NCBI GenBank assembly: GCA_028554755.1
Contig: JAPTOF010000020.1
Coordinates: 5,275,001-5,339,000 of the forward strand
DNA: 64,000 nucleotides
Direction: 5' to 3'
From: Cordia subcordata
Lineage: Eukaryota > Streptophyta > Magnoliopsida > Boraginales > Cordiaceae
Positions 24,000 to 35,462 of this stretch are shown here, piece after piece. The notes under the pieces were generated by a model that was not told the origin of the DNA, did no database searches, and saw nothing but the letters and a program-made list of their open reading frames with translations. Position 1 is the stretch's first letter. Each line of letters opens with the position of its first letter. The position numbers and the translations under genes were made by a program.

Positions 24000-26900
24000 C
24001 GTTTTAGAATAAAATATTATTTAAAAAGAAATTTCTTCTTTCTTTATTTTTTTGTAAATTGAGGGAATAATAATATGATAAAAATGTTCTGTTTCTTGGT
24101 CTAGTTGTTCTTTTCTTCTTCATTTTCCCCCCCCCCTTTTGATGGGTCAGTTGTCAAGACTATTGTAATGGTGTTGCATTTGTGATATTTACTTAATTTT
24201 AAAATTTTAAATTATAGAGTTTTTAGTGTGATTGGAGAAAAAAACAATTAATTGTTTAACTTTATATGTTGTTATATATGTCTTGAAATTACACATAAGG
24301 TAATATTAAATTATAATTATGAAAAAAAAGGTGAAAAAATAATTTTTCATACAAATAATTTCCAATAGTTCTTTTACAAAAGTTCTAATTCGAAGTTTTT
24401 TGGTTTTTCATTTCTTTTAGTTTTATTTTTATTTAAAAACTCTTTTGGATCAAGTAAGGTAGTCTCATATTTTGAACTCAAAGAAATATTTTTAAATATC
24501 TAAAAATTAGGTCAAGTCTTTATTATAATAATTTATTTGGTAAAAAGAAATTTCTTGTATATGCCATCTTTTTAACCTAATTTTGGAGTTGGTATTTTAC
24601 TATTTATTGTCAAAATAAATTAAACTTTGTTGATCTTGCAATTAACTCAAAGATTCAACGAGCAATTCAATTAGTTAAAATTGTTTCTTCATCTTCTTCC
24701 TTTTGGTCCATTTTCTGATATCTTCTTCACCCAATTCCCCATTTTATTTATTTCAATTAGAAGCTCAATCTCAGATTTCCGCCTTCTAATTTTATTTATT
24801 TCAATCTCAGATCTCATCTTTTCTGCAAGAAGATTGCTTAATTTTTTTCCTTATTCCTTTCGCAATTATGTTGATGATAAGGTTTTCCGTACATATTGAA
24901 CAGATTGGTAAATTGATGCTATATCGTGTGGAAAAGTATTGTGTAGCTCTTTTACGGAAATACCGTCACGGGACAAATATTTGAATTTTTCTTGCACGTT
25001 TTACTTCAATTACAAGTTTAATTATGTTTTCTGAGTGGACTTTTGCTATATAATTTTGCAGTTGACAATTTCTACAAATTGTTCAAAGAAGTTTTATATC
25101 TTAATTTTTTTTTAATTTATTTTGTCTGCATACATCATATATTTTACATATGTTTAATTTTCAAGGGGAACCAAATTGATTTCATTTGTTCGATATATTC
25201 TTACGTAAAGTTCTTTACTATTTACTTTATGTTGCTGGAGTACTCCTAATTCGCGATTCTGCATCTTTTGAAGCTGTTAGGTTTAGTCATGACTCATGAG
25301 ATCTTGGGGCACTTAGTAGACATATAAGCCCTTGCATTGGATGATATAGCTAAAGAAAAACTCGAGAAAACATAAAAAGAAAGATATTTGAATAGCCTAT
25401 CAAAAGAAGATGTATATCAAGTTTGATAATGCTGCCTTAAGGGAAAATCTTCTAGATATCATCAAAAAATAATTCAATTTAATAAGTGTTTTACGTAATT
25501 TCTGAATTGGTTGGACCTAATTGATAGTATAACCAATCCCATATCTATTAAGTTTGTTAGAACTTAAAGTATGATCGATCAGAATATGATTTGTTTATGC
25601 CGCTAATACATATTTTACACCTCCCAAATCATAGTTGTTATTCTTTTGCCAAGATCTTCTATGTATCATCTATTTCATCGTTCCAATATTTTTGGACTAT
25701 ATTCTGTGCTTTTACTTTTCTTATAGCTATCCCAGTACACATGCTACCAATAGGTGTGTTTTCCTTAGGTTCCAAAGTTGAACTTCATGATGAAGTGGGA
25801 AATCATATTCCTAAAGCTATTAAAATTATCGAGATCGATTTTTTTGCTGCTAATTTCTGTTGTTATACCTTCAAGATTTGATGCTTTTTTTTTTTATGAT
25901 GGCAATAGTGCTGCTTTCTGCGCAAAAAATATTATTTTCTCAGCTGATTGGTCTCTTTATATGTACAATATTTCATAATTTAGTTAATATTGGTGGCTTC
26001 CAATTGCTGCCGATCTTCTGTCACCCCTTTGATAGAATAATTTTACATTCACAGATCTCTACAAGTGATATACTTGAGGACAATGGGAGCTCTGAATGGG
26101 ATTAACTTTTCATTTTGGAGCTAATCTATGGTGTTTCTAGCTTAATGTTTGTATAATAAGTTGTAAGCTTGAGCACTTTCCGGAGTTTGAAATCTAAGAA
26201 AATAGCAAAAATGTTTATACTCTAATTGACGAGGAGGGAAAAAAAAGACAAGTTTTATATAGGCAAGTGTTATAGAACACTCTCAAATTAAGCTACCTTA
26301 CCATTTCCATAAGTTTAGAAAATATCAATTTTCTTGAAAATGAGCCAATGGGTCTTTTGTGAGTGTGCTTTTCAGGTAGCTTTCCTGACCCATGTGCATA
26401 AATATATTTGCAACAAGGATTTTGCATAGATTGGATTTGTGAGAATTGTTTGGGTTTGGTAATGTGTTAAAAGGTTATCTTTTCCTCTTTTGGATCTTAT
26501 TGATTTCCAGGTTCTTACTTTGGGAGATTATCCAGCTTATGGTTCATTTGCTATATTTTCACGGTTCCATCTTTGTTTCACAACTCTCTGCTAACACAAA
26601 GAATAACCCAAAGAAGTAAAATCAGTCCATTTCTCTGCTCCCTCTCCCAAGGTCTTGCTTCTTCTTAATTTTCTCTCTCTTAGTTTTACTCTTTGCTAGG
26701 CCATCGCAGGGGTTTTTCGGTGAAATGCATCTAAAAAGTATGTGGAAGGCCTTGAGAGGTTTTTTAGAAATGAGATGCTTAATAGCTATTTTCAGATTTA
26801 TTCCAAGTCTTTCTCGGTCATTCTTACGTGTTATATGTACGGACGAGTTAGTTGGTGAACCTCATTTGTGGTACTATATTTAATCAATATTTGTCATCTA

Positions 26901-27696
26901 TATGAGCACTGGAGCTTTGATCTACGTTAGTTGTGTATTCTTTTTCATTTAGGCTGAGATATGTGTGTGTGTGTGCGTGTGTGTGAATGAATATGGTGAT
27001 TTGTGTTGGCATCTGCTTACCAGTAATGTTTTATATCAATTTGTAGGATGGCATGTCTGATGGGGAGCTGATGGCTGATGCTGATTGAAAGAAGAAAGGA
27101 AATATTGTGGAGGTATTTTATTTCATTACAGATGTCGACTATGTCCATTCAACGAAGCAAAAAGATAATGCAAATTCACACTAAGAGGCAGAATTCATGC
27201 ATATCCACAATCCTGTTGCTTTAACTAATTTCTGCCAGAAATGATAGACAAACCATGCCAATTGATAAATGCATAATTTGATCTCCTGTCAGCTTTATTA
27301 TTATTTTTTCCTGCTGATGTGCTGCTCTAAAAATCTCTGCATTTGAAAGCCATTAGATTGATACTTATTTTCATGCTTTTGTTATTTGTTAGTGTTAAGT
27401 TAGTTATGGCCAATTACTACAGTTTGGGTTGTATTTTACTTTTTTCTTTTTGCTATGTAAGTGAGAATTTGATTGATAGCAAAAGAGCACTAGTACAAGA
27501 GCTAAGAGCATTTACAAAAGATATTCATCAACTGACACTACTTATATCCACACCCCACCAAGCTGTGCAAATGAAAGTATTCAAAAGGTTACGTTTAACA
27601 TTCCTACACATATACAATTTGTTCCTTCCAAATGTATTTTACTTTTACGGCAGCCTAAACAATCGACAAATTGGTTGGCGCAGAATTTTGATCACT
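24000..27696. other. AT-rich intergenic stretch with no convincing gene
   Basis: Open frames at 24681-24899, 25043-25249, 25591-25881 and 25860-26105 are hydrophobic translations of T-rich sequence with no recognisable domain. A CT-rich segment near 26590-26700 looks like a plant leader, and a mini exon-like segment at about 27047-27111 (TTGTAG before it, GAG|GTATTT after it) lies downstream with no intervening frame; together they could mark a noncoding plus-strand transcript, but this is weak. A (TG)n run is at about 26961-26983. The right end (27.46-27.70 kb) is probably 3' UTR of the ankyrin locus. Confidence 0.5.
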
Positions 27697-29515
27697 TCAC
27701 CCATCCAGCATTGCTTTAGCAGCATCAACTAGTATTGGTCGAAGATCATCTGAAGCTCGCCCAAGCACTCTGTATCCTTCTTTGTCCTCGACATCCACAT
27801 TGGCTCCACGTACTATAAGAAGGAGAGCTACCTGCAAACATGACGAGAGTAAGAATTGACGGAGAAGTCACATTTCAACCTGCAAAAGTATTAGTTACTC
27901 TTTTACAAAGTAACTAGATGCCACCAATCTCAAGATGTTGAGGCAGTGGCATACCGTAAGTAGTTGCTGGTAGCATGGAATTCAATTTAGTTAACAGTTC
28001 CACAAAGCACAACTTAAAACTTAAAAAGTTAGAAAATCTTTTATCACTAAAAAATTTTAGAAGCAAATCCTACTCCAAAAGTTAAAAAGTGTAACGGAAG
28101 TAATACAACTACCTAGAAATTTTACCCATTCACTTTCATGATAAATTCATAAATAAATTGAGGTAAAAGAAGGATCATGTAATACCTCTATGTTCTGGCA
28201 TATCACTGCGATCATAAGAGGGGTTTGACCTGCTTTATCAACCTCATCAATCTCTGCTCCTTCCTCAATTAAGAATTCACAAAATTCTGAATTCCCAGTA
28301 CTTGCTGCACAATGTAATGGGGTGCATCCAGACTAATATTGCAATGATCGACACCAAGCAGGAAAAGGCTTGTTAATCAGAAAGTCTCTATTGAATCAAA
28401 TAGACATGCATACAAAGCTCCACAACTAGGTGAAGAGGTTGAAGTATTGGGGTACAAACCTCGTCCTTTGCATTGAGCTTTGCACCTCCAGAAATAAGAA
28501 CTTCAGCTACTTTCAACCAACCTTTGCTTGCAGCACAGTGTAGAGCAGTGCGACCACCCTCACTTTTCACATTGACATCAGCTTCTGTTCCATAACAAGA
28601 AATGTTAACTGACATCAGCTTCTCTTCCACAACAAGAAATGTTGAACAATGGAAGATTTTGAACAACAGAAGATTTTGCAGCTCCTAGAAGTACAGATGA
28701 GGGCAGCAAGTGGATAGAACTTGAGAAGGGGAAGGGGAGAAGTGGAAGGAGGGACAAGGCCTAGGTCAAGATATCAAGTCTTGGTAAGATGGCCTCACCA
28801 AATATTTCAATTAATTAAGAAGCTCCAGTTCGGGACACAACTGAAAATGTTCAATCAACTCATGACCTGAAGCCTGGTCCATCCGTCTTAAACTAAATTG
28901 GTACAACTACCCATCCATTACAGTCTCTCCGCTCCTTGAGAATTAGTTAAAAGAAGAAAAAGAAAAAGAGGATGCTGGTAAGAACAGCCGACTTAACACA
29001 TGATCCGTTTCAGCACAATTAGGATCAGTGGACTATTTTCCACCTCCGCTGATCCATTTACCATATGCAGAACAGACTCAGCCTACATATTTCCTTGAGG
29101 TTGTATGACCTAGCCAAGTATCACCAAGATATCATTTATCAGAATATTTAAGCATACAAATACAGGTTGAGATTTCAGAATATACTCCACAATTACTTTT
29201 GGCATAAATACCTACATATCCTTGGAGAGTGTAAACCTGCGGTTCTCGTCTTTCTTTTCTCACCCTTCACTTTATCACATAAAAGGGCATGCTCTCTTGT
29301 ATTCGACATAGCAAAAGCAAAATAGAATTCTCAAACCTGGCAGAAAATAGAGAAACTAGCTGTTTTATTTTACTCTCGATACCTCTGCTGAGCAGAATCT
29401 TCACAATTTCCAAATTTCCGCTGATTGCTGCTGAGTGCAGCGGAGTCCACCCTTTTTCATCAGCACTATTTACACAACTAACTGATGAGTCTGCAGCTGC
29501 AAGTAGGTCCACCAC
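27697..29515 (-). CDS. Ankyrin-repeat module with gankyrin (26S proteasome subunit PSMD10) C-terminus
   Basis: Four minus-strand exons: 29515-29383, 28584-28460, 28332-28186, 27831-27697, all GT..AG with consistent phases. The translation is a run of ankyrin repeats (KGWTPLHSAAISGNLEIV, GGRTALHCAASKGWLKVAEV, GCTPLHCAASTGNSEFCEFL, GQTPLMIAVICQNIE) ending VDVEDKEGYRVLGRASDDLR and then DAAKAMLDG-stop. This is the C-terminus of plant gankyrin-like proteins (At2g03430 from memory), which bind the proteasome regulatory particle ATPase Rpt3. The usual first exon, with a start Met and the first ankyrin repeat, is not seen. The first exon here begins in phase 0 after a TTAG acceptor at 29516. Two readings are possible: a gankyrin gene that lost its 5' exon, or the 3' half of the F-box/ankyrin gene just upstream, whose last upstream exon also ends in phase 0. 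No frame break within these exons. Confidence 0.8.
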
Positions 29516-30640
29516 CTAATTCATTCATATAAATGACCGCACCCTTAATAAAGAAATTTTATCTGCTTCCAGAACACATAAAATTAAGTTGGAAAAGCAA
29601 AAATGGAGGGCAAGGATCAGAACATCAATAGTCCCATTTATACTAAAAGTGATAGCAAAACCATAAATGCAGCTACCATCACATTTTGACCTGCAAAAGT
29701 ATTTAGTGATTATAACAAACTAGCAGAAAAAGCAAGAGTAACTCAAAGTAACAAGATGCCACCAATCTCAAGATGCCGAGGCAGTGACATACCATAAATA
29801 ATTGCTGGTAGCATGGGATTCAATTTAGTTTCCAGTTGCACAGAGCACAAATTAAAAGTTAATAAGTTTGAAAATCTTTTATCAATTAGAAATTTTAAAA
29901 GCAAATCCTACTTGCATGATAAATTCATAAATACATTGAGGCAAAAGAAGGATAACATAATACCTCCTTTTTCTGGCATATCACCGTAATCATAAGAGGG
30001 GTTTGACCTCCTTTATCAACCTCATCAACCACTGCTCCTTTCTCAATTAAGAATTTACAAAATTCTGAACTCCCAAAACTTGCCGCACAATGTAAGGGGG
30101 TGTGTCCAAACTAGTTGAAATAATATTGAAACAATCAACACCAAGCAGGACAAGACTTGTTAATCAGAAAGTCTCTCTTGCATCAAATAGACATGCGTGA
30201 CAAAGCTCCACAACTAGTTGAAAAGGCTGAAGTATTGGGGTACAAACCTTGTCCTTCACATTCAGCTTTGCACCTCCAGAAATAAGAACTTCAGCAACTT
30301 CCAACCAGCCTTTGCTTGCAGCATAGTGAAGAACAGTACAGCCATCACTATTTTTCAAATTGACATCAGATCCTGTTCATCATAACAAGAAATGTTAAGA
30401 CTAAATGGTGGCAGATTTTGCAGCTCCTAGAAAGATGGTACAAGGAGCAGCAATTGGCTCCCACATATTCTTACAGACAGTAAACTTGCAGTTCCAGTGT
30501 TAGTTTTTCTCGCCTTTCATGCTTTAGCACATAAAAGGTTGAGGAAAAGCACATCAGGGTTAGAAAAACCACTTGACCTAGACTAGAATAAGAGACAGAC
30601 AACAAAAGCAACATGATCTGAAGACTGTGTTTTATTTCCA
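27840..30640. repeat. Tandem duplication of ankyrin exons with their introns
   Basis: The block at about 27880-28600 matches about 29690-30390, in both exons and introns. For example 'gatgccaccaatctcaagatg' and 'aaattcataaata.attgagg.aaaagaagga' occur in both introns, and exon pairs 28186-28332 / 29964-30110 (147 nt each) and 28460-28584 / 30248-30372 (125 nt each) have equal lengths and phases. The upstream exon pair 29383-29515 and the 3' part of the 30644 exon, with their following introns, also align. One intron differs by about 480 bp (present at ~28690-29200, absent from the other copy). The terminal exon 27697-27831 was not duplicated. Confidence 0.85.
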
Positions 30641-32010
30641 TACCACTACTGAGCAGATTCTTTACAGTTTCTAGGTTTCCGCTGCTGACCGCTGAGTGCA
30701 GTGACGTCCGGCCTTCGTTGCCTAGTGAGATAATCTCGTTGAAGTTGGAGGAAAGGTACATTACATTCTCAATGTTCGCAGTCCTACATAGCACCTCAAA
30801 GTCACGTGATGCAAACTTTTCGGGACAGAGGGTAATCTCTACAGTCCTATAATCTTTCTGCTGTAAATTGTAGAAAATAATCTGAATATAGCTTGCTGAT
30901 GGTCTTATAGGGGGAAACATCATGTCCGTGGTGCCAATAACATTCCTAGGCACACACGTTCCACTACCTAGACAATCGTCTGGAACAACAATCATTTCTT
31001 TTAACCAATGTCCGTCTTCCAAGACATGCATCACAAGAAAAGTAACCTCGGAAACCCTCTTGACATAGCTGATTGCGACTGAGCCATAATAATTCAGTAG
31101 ATTGCGTTCATCATGCATCGTTGGAATGGCTTCCTTGGGAAGGGCAATAAGCGAAAACTTCTCATCCCTTAAACTAAACGCAGCTGTAGTAGAACTATGA
31201 ACAAAGAGGATAAAGATAATCCCGTTAATGCACAGATTATCCCTATCCCAATTAAACCAATCATAAAGAGGATAAAGATAATCCCGTTAATGCACAGATT
31301 ATCCCTATCCCAATTAAACCAATCATCCCCCTCAACCCGACATCCACACTTTTCCAATAAAGAGAAGTCAGATTAAAAATCCCGCATTCGATCTCCTTCA
31401 TCTTCTGGTCCCATCCAAGACCAGTGATCTTTAAATGTAAAACTTTGAAGTCATTGGCATCAGGGTCAAAGCCTAAAAAGTGACGACTATATGAGCCATA
31501 GGAGAACTCAGACTGTCTGCAGCTTCCAGGACGGTTTAGAACCTCGTGGGTGCTCGGATTTAGGAAGAACATAAAGTTATTCTCGGAGCCATTTTTGCTA
31601 GAAAAAAGAACTATACCATTCACCTGCTCGATCACAGCATTTCCAGCCAGCGGGATATCAGGGAGCGTTAGAATATGTTTGGTGGGACCACCCAAGCACG
31701 AGGCTGACAGGAAATGATAGTCTAACTGCTCTGCCGAAAAGAAATCGTTTTCTGAATTCTGCTTCTTATAAGCCTCAATTAACAGATATCTCTCCGTCAA
31801 ATCCTCAAGTTTCGTGCTCAAGTATGAATCAGCAAATACTTTTGAATGTATGGTATCACCCCAGGATCTTGATACAGATCGGAATCTTAGAGCAGAACGT
31901 ACTGGCAGTCTTGTAAGAACTTCAAAGACCATATCCCCAGGGACGTTTGGTTTACGTTTAACCAATTCTGAATATGTTGCTTCAATTTCTTCTTCCTCAA
32001 AGATAACCAT
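29964..32010 (-). pseudogene. F-box/FBA gene fused to gankyrin-like ankyrin exons, frame-disrupted
   Basis: ATG at 32010 follows a TTCATACAG acceptor. The frame carries an N-terminal F-box (PGDMVFEVLTRLPVRSALRF, residues ~24-45) and F-box-associated (FBA) motifs (FFLNPSTHEVL, GFDPDANDFKVLHLK, IFNLTSLYWKSVDVG). It hits a stop at 31261 because of a 62-bp tandem duplication plus a missing base in a C5 run at 31327-31331. Past these the frame resumes (FSLRDEKFSLIALPKEA; YRTVEITLCPEKFASRDF) and without any intron becomes ankyrin sequence (GRTSLHSAVSSGNLETVKNL), ending at donor 30644/30643. Two more exons follow, 30372-30248 (DGCTVLHYAASKGWLEVAEV) and 30110-29964 (GHTPLHCAASFGSSEFCKFL). F-box proteins are SCF ubiquitin-ligase substrate receptors; ankyrin repeats would be the substrate-binding arm. 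As sequenced, only a ~249-residue truncated F-box protein can be made. Confidence 0.8.
31203..31326. repeat. Exact 62-bp tandem duplication inside the F-box exon
   Basis: Positions 31203-31264 and 31265-31326 are identical over all 62 bases, and the match ends precisely at the unit boundaries. Because 62 is not a multiple of 3, the second copy shifts the minus-strand F-box frame and brings in a TGA stop. Perfect identity points to a recent event, or an assembly artefact. Confidence 0.95.
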
Positions 32011-32979
32011 ATCTGTATGAACAAAGGATTTGCAAGTGAACAGTTAACAATGAGTAATCAATAGTTTCATTCAATGGAAAGAACTCATAGGTATAGAGTC
32101 GAGAGAGAACAAATAGCAATTTCACCTATCTCAAGAGGGAGAGCAACAACCAATGGAAAACCCCAACTTACCTCCAGTCCAGCTTTATAGTCAAACACCT
32201 ATCTCCTTTCTAAAGGAATCACCAAGCCAACCTGTAACTGCCACCACAATACACTATAGCCATCAATTTACACTTCCTAAGCAATAATCCAACAATACAT
32301 ATAACCTATAACTTATCTCCTTTGTTGACAAATCCTCCTTTCCTAGCTATAACCCCAAGATATTGTAGCACTACACAATTAAGCTTAAACTAAGGTCTCA
32401 GGACATGATATGCACAGTTAATATAGGCAAGTATATACATACCATGCACACATAACTTAGTCTAAACATATGCATATAATGTATTACTTGCACAAAACCC
32501 ATGAACCCATATAGTAATTAGTCCACATTCCTTTCATGCATGCCAGTCATATAATTTCATATCATACATATAGGTAATAGCCACTTTAACGGGGTAATCA
32601 CTTTGGAAGATTAATATAGTGTTGGAAGTAGCATTTAGGAGTGGAAGATATGAGCAATAGCATAAGCACACATTAACATAGAAGGCGCACATAAACTAAC
32701 CCATCTAAACATGTTGATTTCATACTTATTTTACTTGCTTAGCTCCTAATTACATACAACACTATTACATAACATGTAACTTATAAATTCAAACAAACTC
32801 TTTCTTATTCAATGCATTAGTTAAGCTTAAGAGTAAGAGCAAGGCAATGAAGGAGTCTCCAAGAAAGAACAATAACTTATTAGCTTGCATTTTCTAAACA
32901 ATAACCTTAGAGGGTATATGACTCACGTATACACTGAGTGTACTTGTACCGTAGACTCATTACTTCCAAAGCCACTTTA

Positions 32980-32982
<3 letters not shown>

Positions 32983-33038
<56 letters not shown>

Positions 33039-33040
33039 CT
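32983..33040. repeat. (CA)n(TA)n compound microsatellite
   Basis: About 16 CA units run directly into about 12 TA units, inside the proposed leader intron of the F-box/ankyrin locus. A (GA)n tract lies nearby at about 33288-33303. Confidence 0.95.
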
Positions 33041-33377
33041 GGGACACACACATATATAAACAAGCAATAACTCCATTTTGTCACATATATCAACAAATTC
33101 AGCAAGTATACCGAACATCAACAAGCAATATCCAGAGCTTATGAGGAACTAGGTTCATAATCTAAAGGAGCATTAGCTCGCAAAGCAGAGAAGAACTGTG
33201 TTCTCCAAGGCAAGTAATTATGATTGTCCAATTTGATTGTCACAAAATAAGGAAAATGCATGAAAAACAGTTTCAAACCCTTGGGAAGAGAGAGAGAGAG
33301 AGATCAGATGTAGATGCCATTGCGAACTTAAATTGTGATTTGCTGAGTTAAAATAAGGTGAGTAAAGAGAATTTTAC

Positions 33378-33620
33378 CGATACAATAGCGTAAGAAGAAC
33401 TGGAGATGAAGGAAATTGAGTGCGATGACGTTCTCAAGTGGTGCGATGAAGATCGCAGATCGCAAGAAAGAGAAATTGTTCGGAGAGGAAGCTAGCGGAT
33501 GAGTTGAGTTTCTTCAACCGCCATGGCTATGGTGATCGAAGCTTCGATAGAGAAGGCACCAGAATCATAGCTGCTCTTGATAGACGATAAAGCTCACAAG
33601 AGAGAAACTAAGCATGTTGG
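33378..33620 (-). other. Probable 5' UTR exon of the F-box/ankyrin locus, with a short uORF
   Basis: Minus-strand leader-like sequence ends TGTATCG|GTAAAATTC (donor 33378/33377) and would splice to the acceptor just before the ATG at 32010, an intron of about 1.36 kb. It contains an ATG in excellent context (GCCATGGCG) at 33524 opening an 11-codon frame that stops at 33492. If transcribed this way, the uORF would be expected to lower translation of the main frame. The upstream end is a guess. Confidence 0.5.
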
Positions 33621-33649
33621 ACAAGATATTTTCTGTTATTAATGGTAAC

Positions 33650-34435
33650 AGAAGTTAACTAACGCTCCTAACTACCCTCTCCAGTGACGACATTCCATAA
33701 CTAAACTCTTTTCCTAGCTGGTACTTTAATCAACCAGGCTTTGACCATAGTCCATAGCTACATACTATCATGTTTTTACCCATTTTGCCACTTTTATTTT
33801 TTTTTTTTTTTATTTTGGTTTATTTATCCGACGATTTATTTATATTTTATTACTACTATTTTTATTTTTTAAATGTTAGTTTGTTGTGATAAAATCATTA
33901 TTGTATTTTATTTTTATACTTGTATCTATATTTTGCATAAAAAAAGATAGATTTCAATCTAAATTTAGTATTTATTTAATTTAATGTATAACGCAAAACT
34001 GATACAATAAATTATTTTTTATTTTCATTTTTATATTCTGAAAGGTTAGTTCATTCAAAATATTTAAGTAGAAAAGATCGGATCCTTTTTAAAATGTATA
34101 TAAATATATTGAAAAAATAGACTTCAAATCGAATCTAATTTTTTTTTTTTTTTAATCTCATGGGTAAGGAAAAAAATTTGTCAATAGGCTATTTTTTTAT
34201 ATTTTGAAATTAAATATTCTTGATTTTCTATTTGATTGTTGATTTTCGTTGAATGATTCTATTAAATTACTTGATCTTTTTTTTTTTTTTTTGACCTTAG
34301 TTTAATAAATAAATAGATAAGAAATAAAAAAAAATAAAAATAGTTTTTTTGTTAACAAAAATTTTATGAATAAAGTATTTTTTATTTTTTAATTTAAGAA
34401 TAAGAATTTTATGATTTTGCAAATTAACATTTGAA
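33650..34435. other. Very AT-rich noncoding stretch
   Basis: Dominated by poly-T and poly-A tracts (33798-33814, 34139-34155 and 34278-34292 are near-pure T). No frame, repeat family or RNA gene could be supported. Confidence 0.6.
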
Positions 34436-34439
34436 GAGA

Positions 34440-34975
34440 AGGCATAAGAAATTCACTCATGGTAAGGTGCTGTGCAGTTACATATATATTGTGCGCATGC
34501 CTCGAGGAACAAGATAGAAAATGAGGAACACGAGAAAGAATTCCCAGCTCGCATTCAACGTGTAGAGGCTGATAAACAGATGAAAGAGTGAAAGTTGGCC
34601 GAGGAGAAGGCCAAAAAGGATAAGAAAAAAGAAATAACTAATTCTCACTAGAGAAGAACAAGAAGATCAGTTCTGGAAAGAAAAAGAAAGAGGTTGATGA
34701 TCAAGAGGAGGAAGAAGAAGAAGAAAAACATGGAAAAACAGAGCCCAGAGAGTAATATTATTATTTAGTTTAGTAATATGCATGTATTAGTATATACTAA
34801 TTATGCATAGTTTAGTAGTATCATATGCTGTCCTTAACCTGTAAATTTTGTTTTCAAGCACAAAAGAAGTAAGGCGTAATTAGTACAAATACAAAAAAGA
34901 TATCAAATTATGCATATTTAGTTCTCAATATAAAAACATCCTAACTAAATATTTCATAATATAAAATTTGTTTGT
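34440..34975 (+). pseudogene. Decayed Lys/Glu-rich coding relic, copy 1, with an inverted flank
   Basis: A plus-strand frame reads EEHEKEFPARIQRVEADKQM then KE-stop, followed by Lys/Glu-rich sequence. The matching copy at 52490-52963 reads KEHEKEWPARVQRMEADQQM and continues KEWKSAKKK before a stop. Conservation of amino acids over silent positions suggests both come from a once-coding, probably coiled-coil gene that I do not recognise. In this copy the stretch 34871-34975 matches the downstream part of copy 2 (about 52868-52963) only as its reverse complement. The block stops 9 bp from a Helitron 3' terminus at 34984. Confidence 0.65.
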
Positions 34976-35409
34976 TTTGGGTCACTAGTCATAAGAGGCC
35001 GTGCAAGCCACAGCTATTGCCCAGTATTATTATGGTAAAATATTTACATAAATTATTATTTAATGAGTAAAATAATGATATAATAAAATAAACAAAAAGT
35101 GGTACAGGCAATGGCACACTCCTATCTTTCCTCATATTAGACAAAAAAGACCAACTTATACTCAAAACGAGATCGTTTCAATAAATATTTATTGTATTAT
35201 GACTTGCAATAGGAAAAACATTATACAAAGAAAATTTCTATGTTGTCTAATTTATATACAGTGGAACACGGCTTACTGATATCTAATTAGCTGTTAGTGC
35301 TTCTCTAATTATTTTGATGAATGACAATTCTCTGTGTGTGTGGTTTACGAGTTTGTTCGAGGGTGTGCTTGTGTAAAAAAGAAAAAAAAAAATCCTCCCA
35401 CATATATTT

Positions 35410-35462
35410 TTTATTATTTAGATACTTATAAGCACTAAATAAGCGAAACCAAACACCCTCTT
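35410..35462. repeat. Half copy of a MITE terminus
   Basis: CTTATAAGCACTAAATAAGC followed by GAAACCAAACACCCTCTTA closely matches the right arm of the hairpin MITE at 36832-36943. No matching left arm was found, so this is a fragment. Confidence 0.5.

Noticed and set aside
24681..26105. Hydrophobic plus-strand frames that could be small membrane proteins
   Set aside because: They come from T-rich sequence, lack start context, splice sites or family resemblance, and are interrupted by AT tracts.
32938..33144. Open frame rich in Thr-His and Ile-Tyr
   Set aside because: It is simply the translation of a CA/TA microsatellite.
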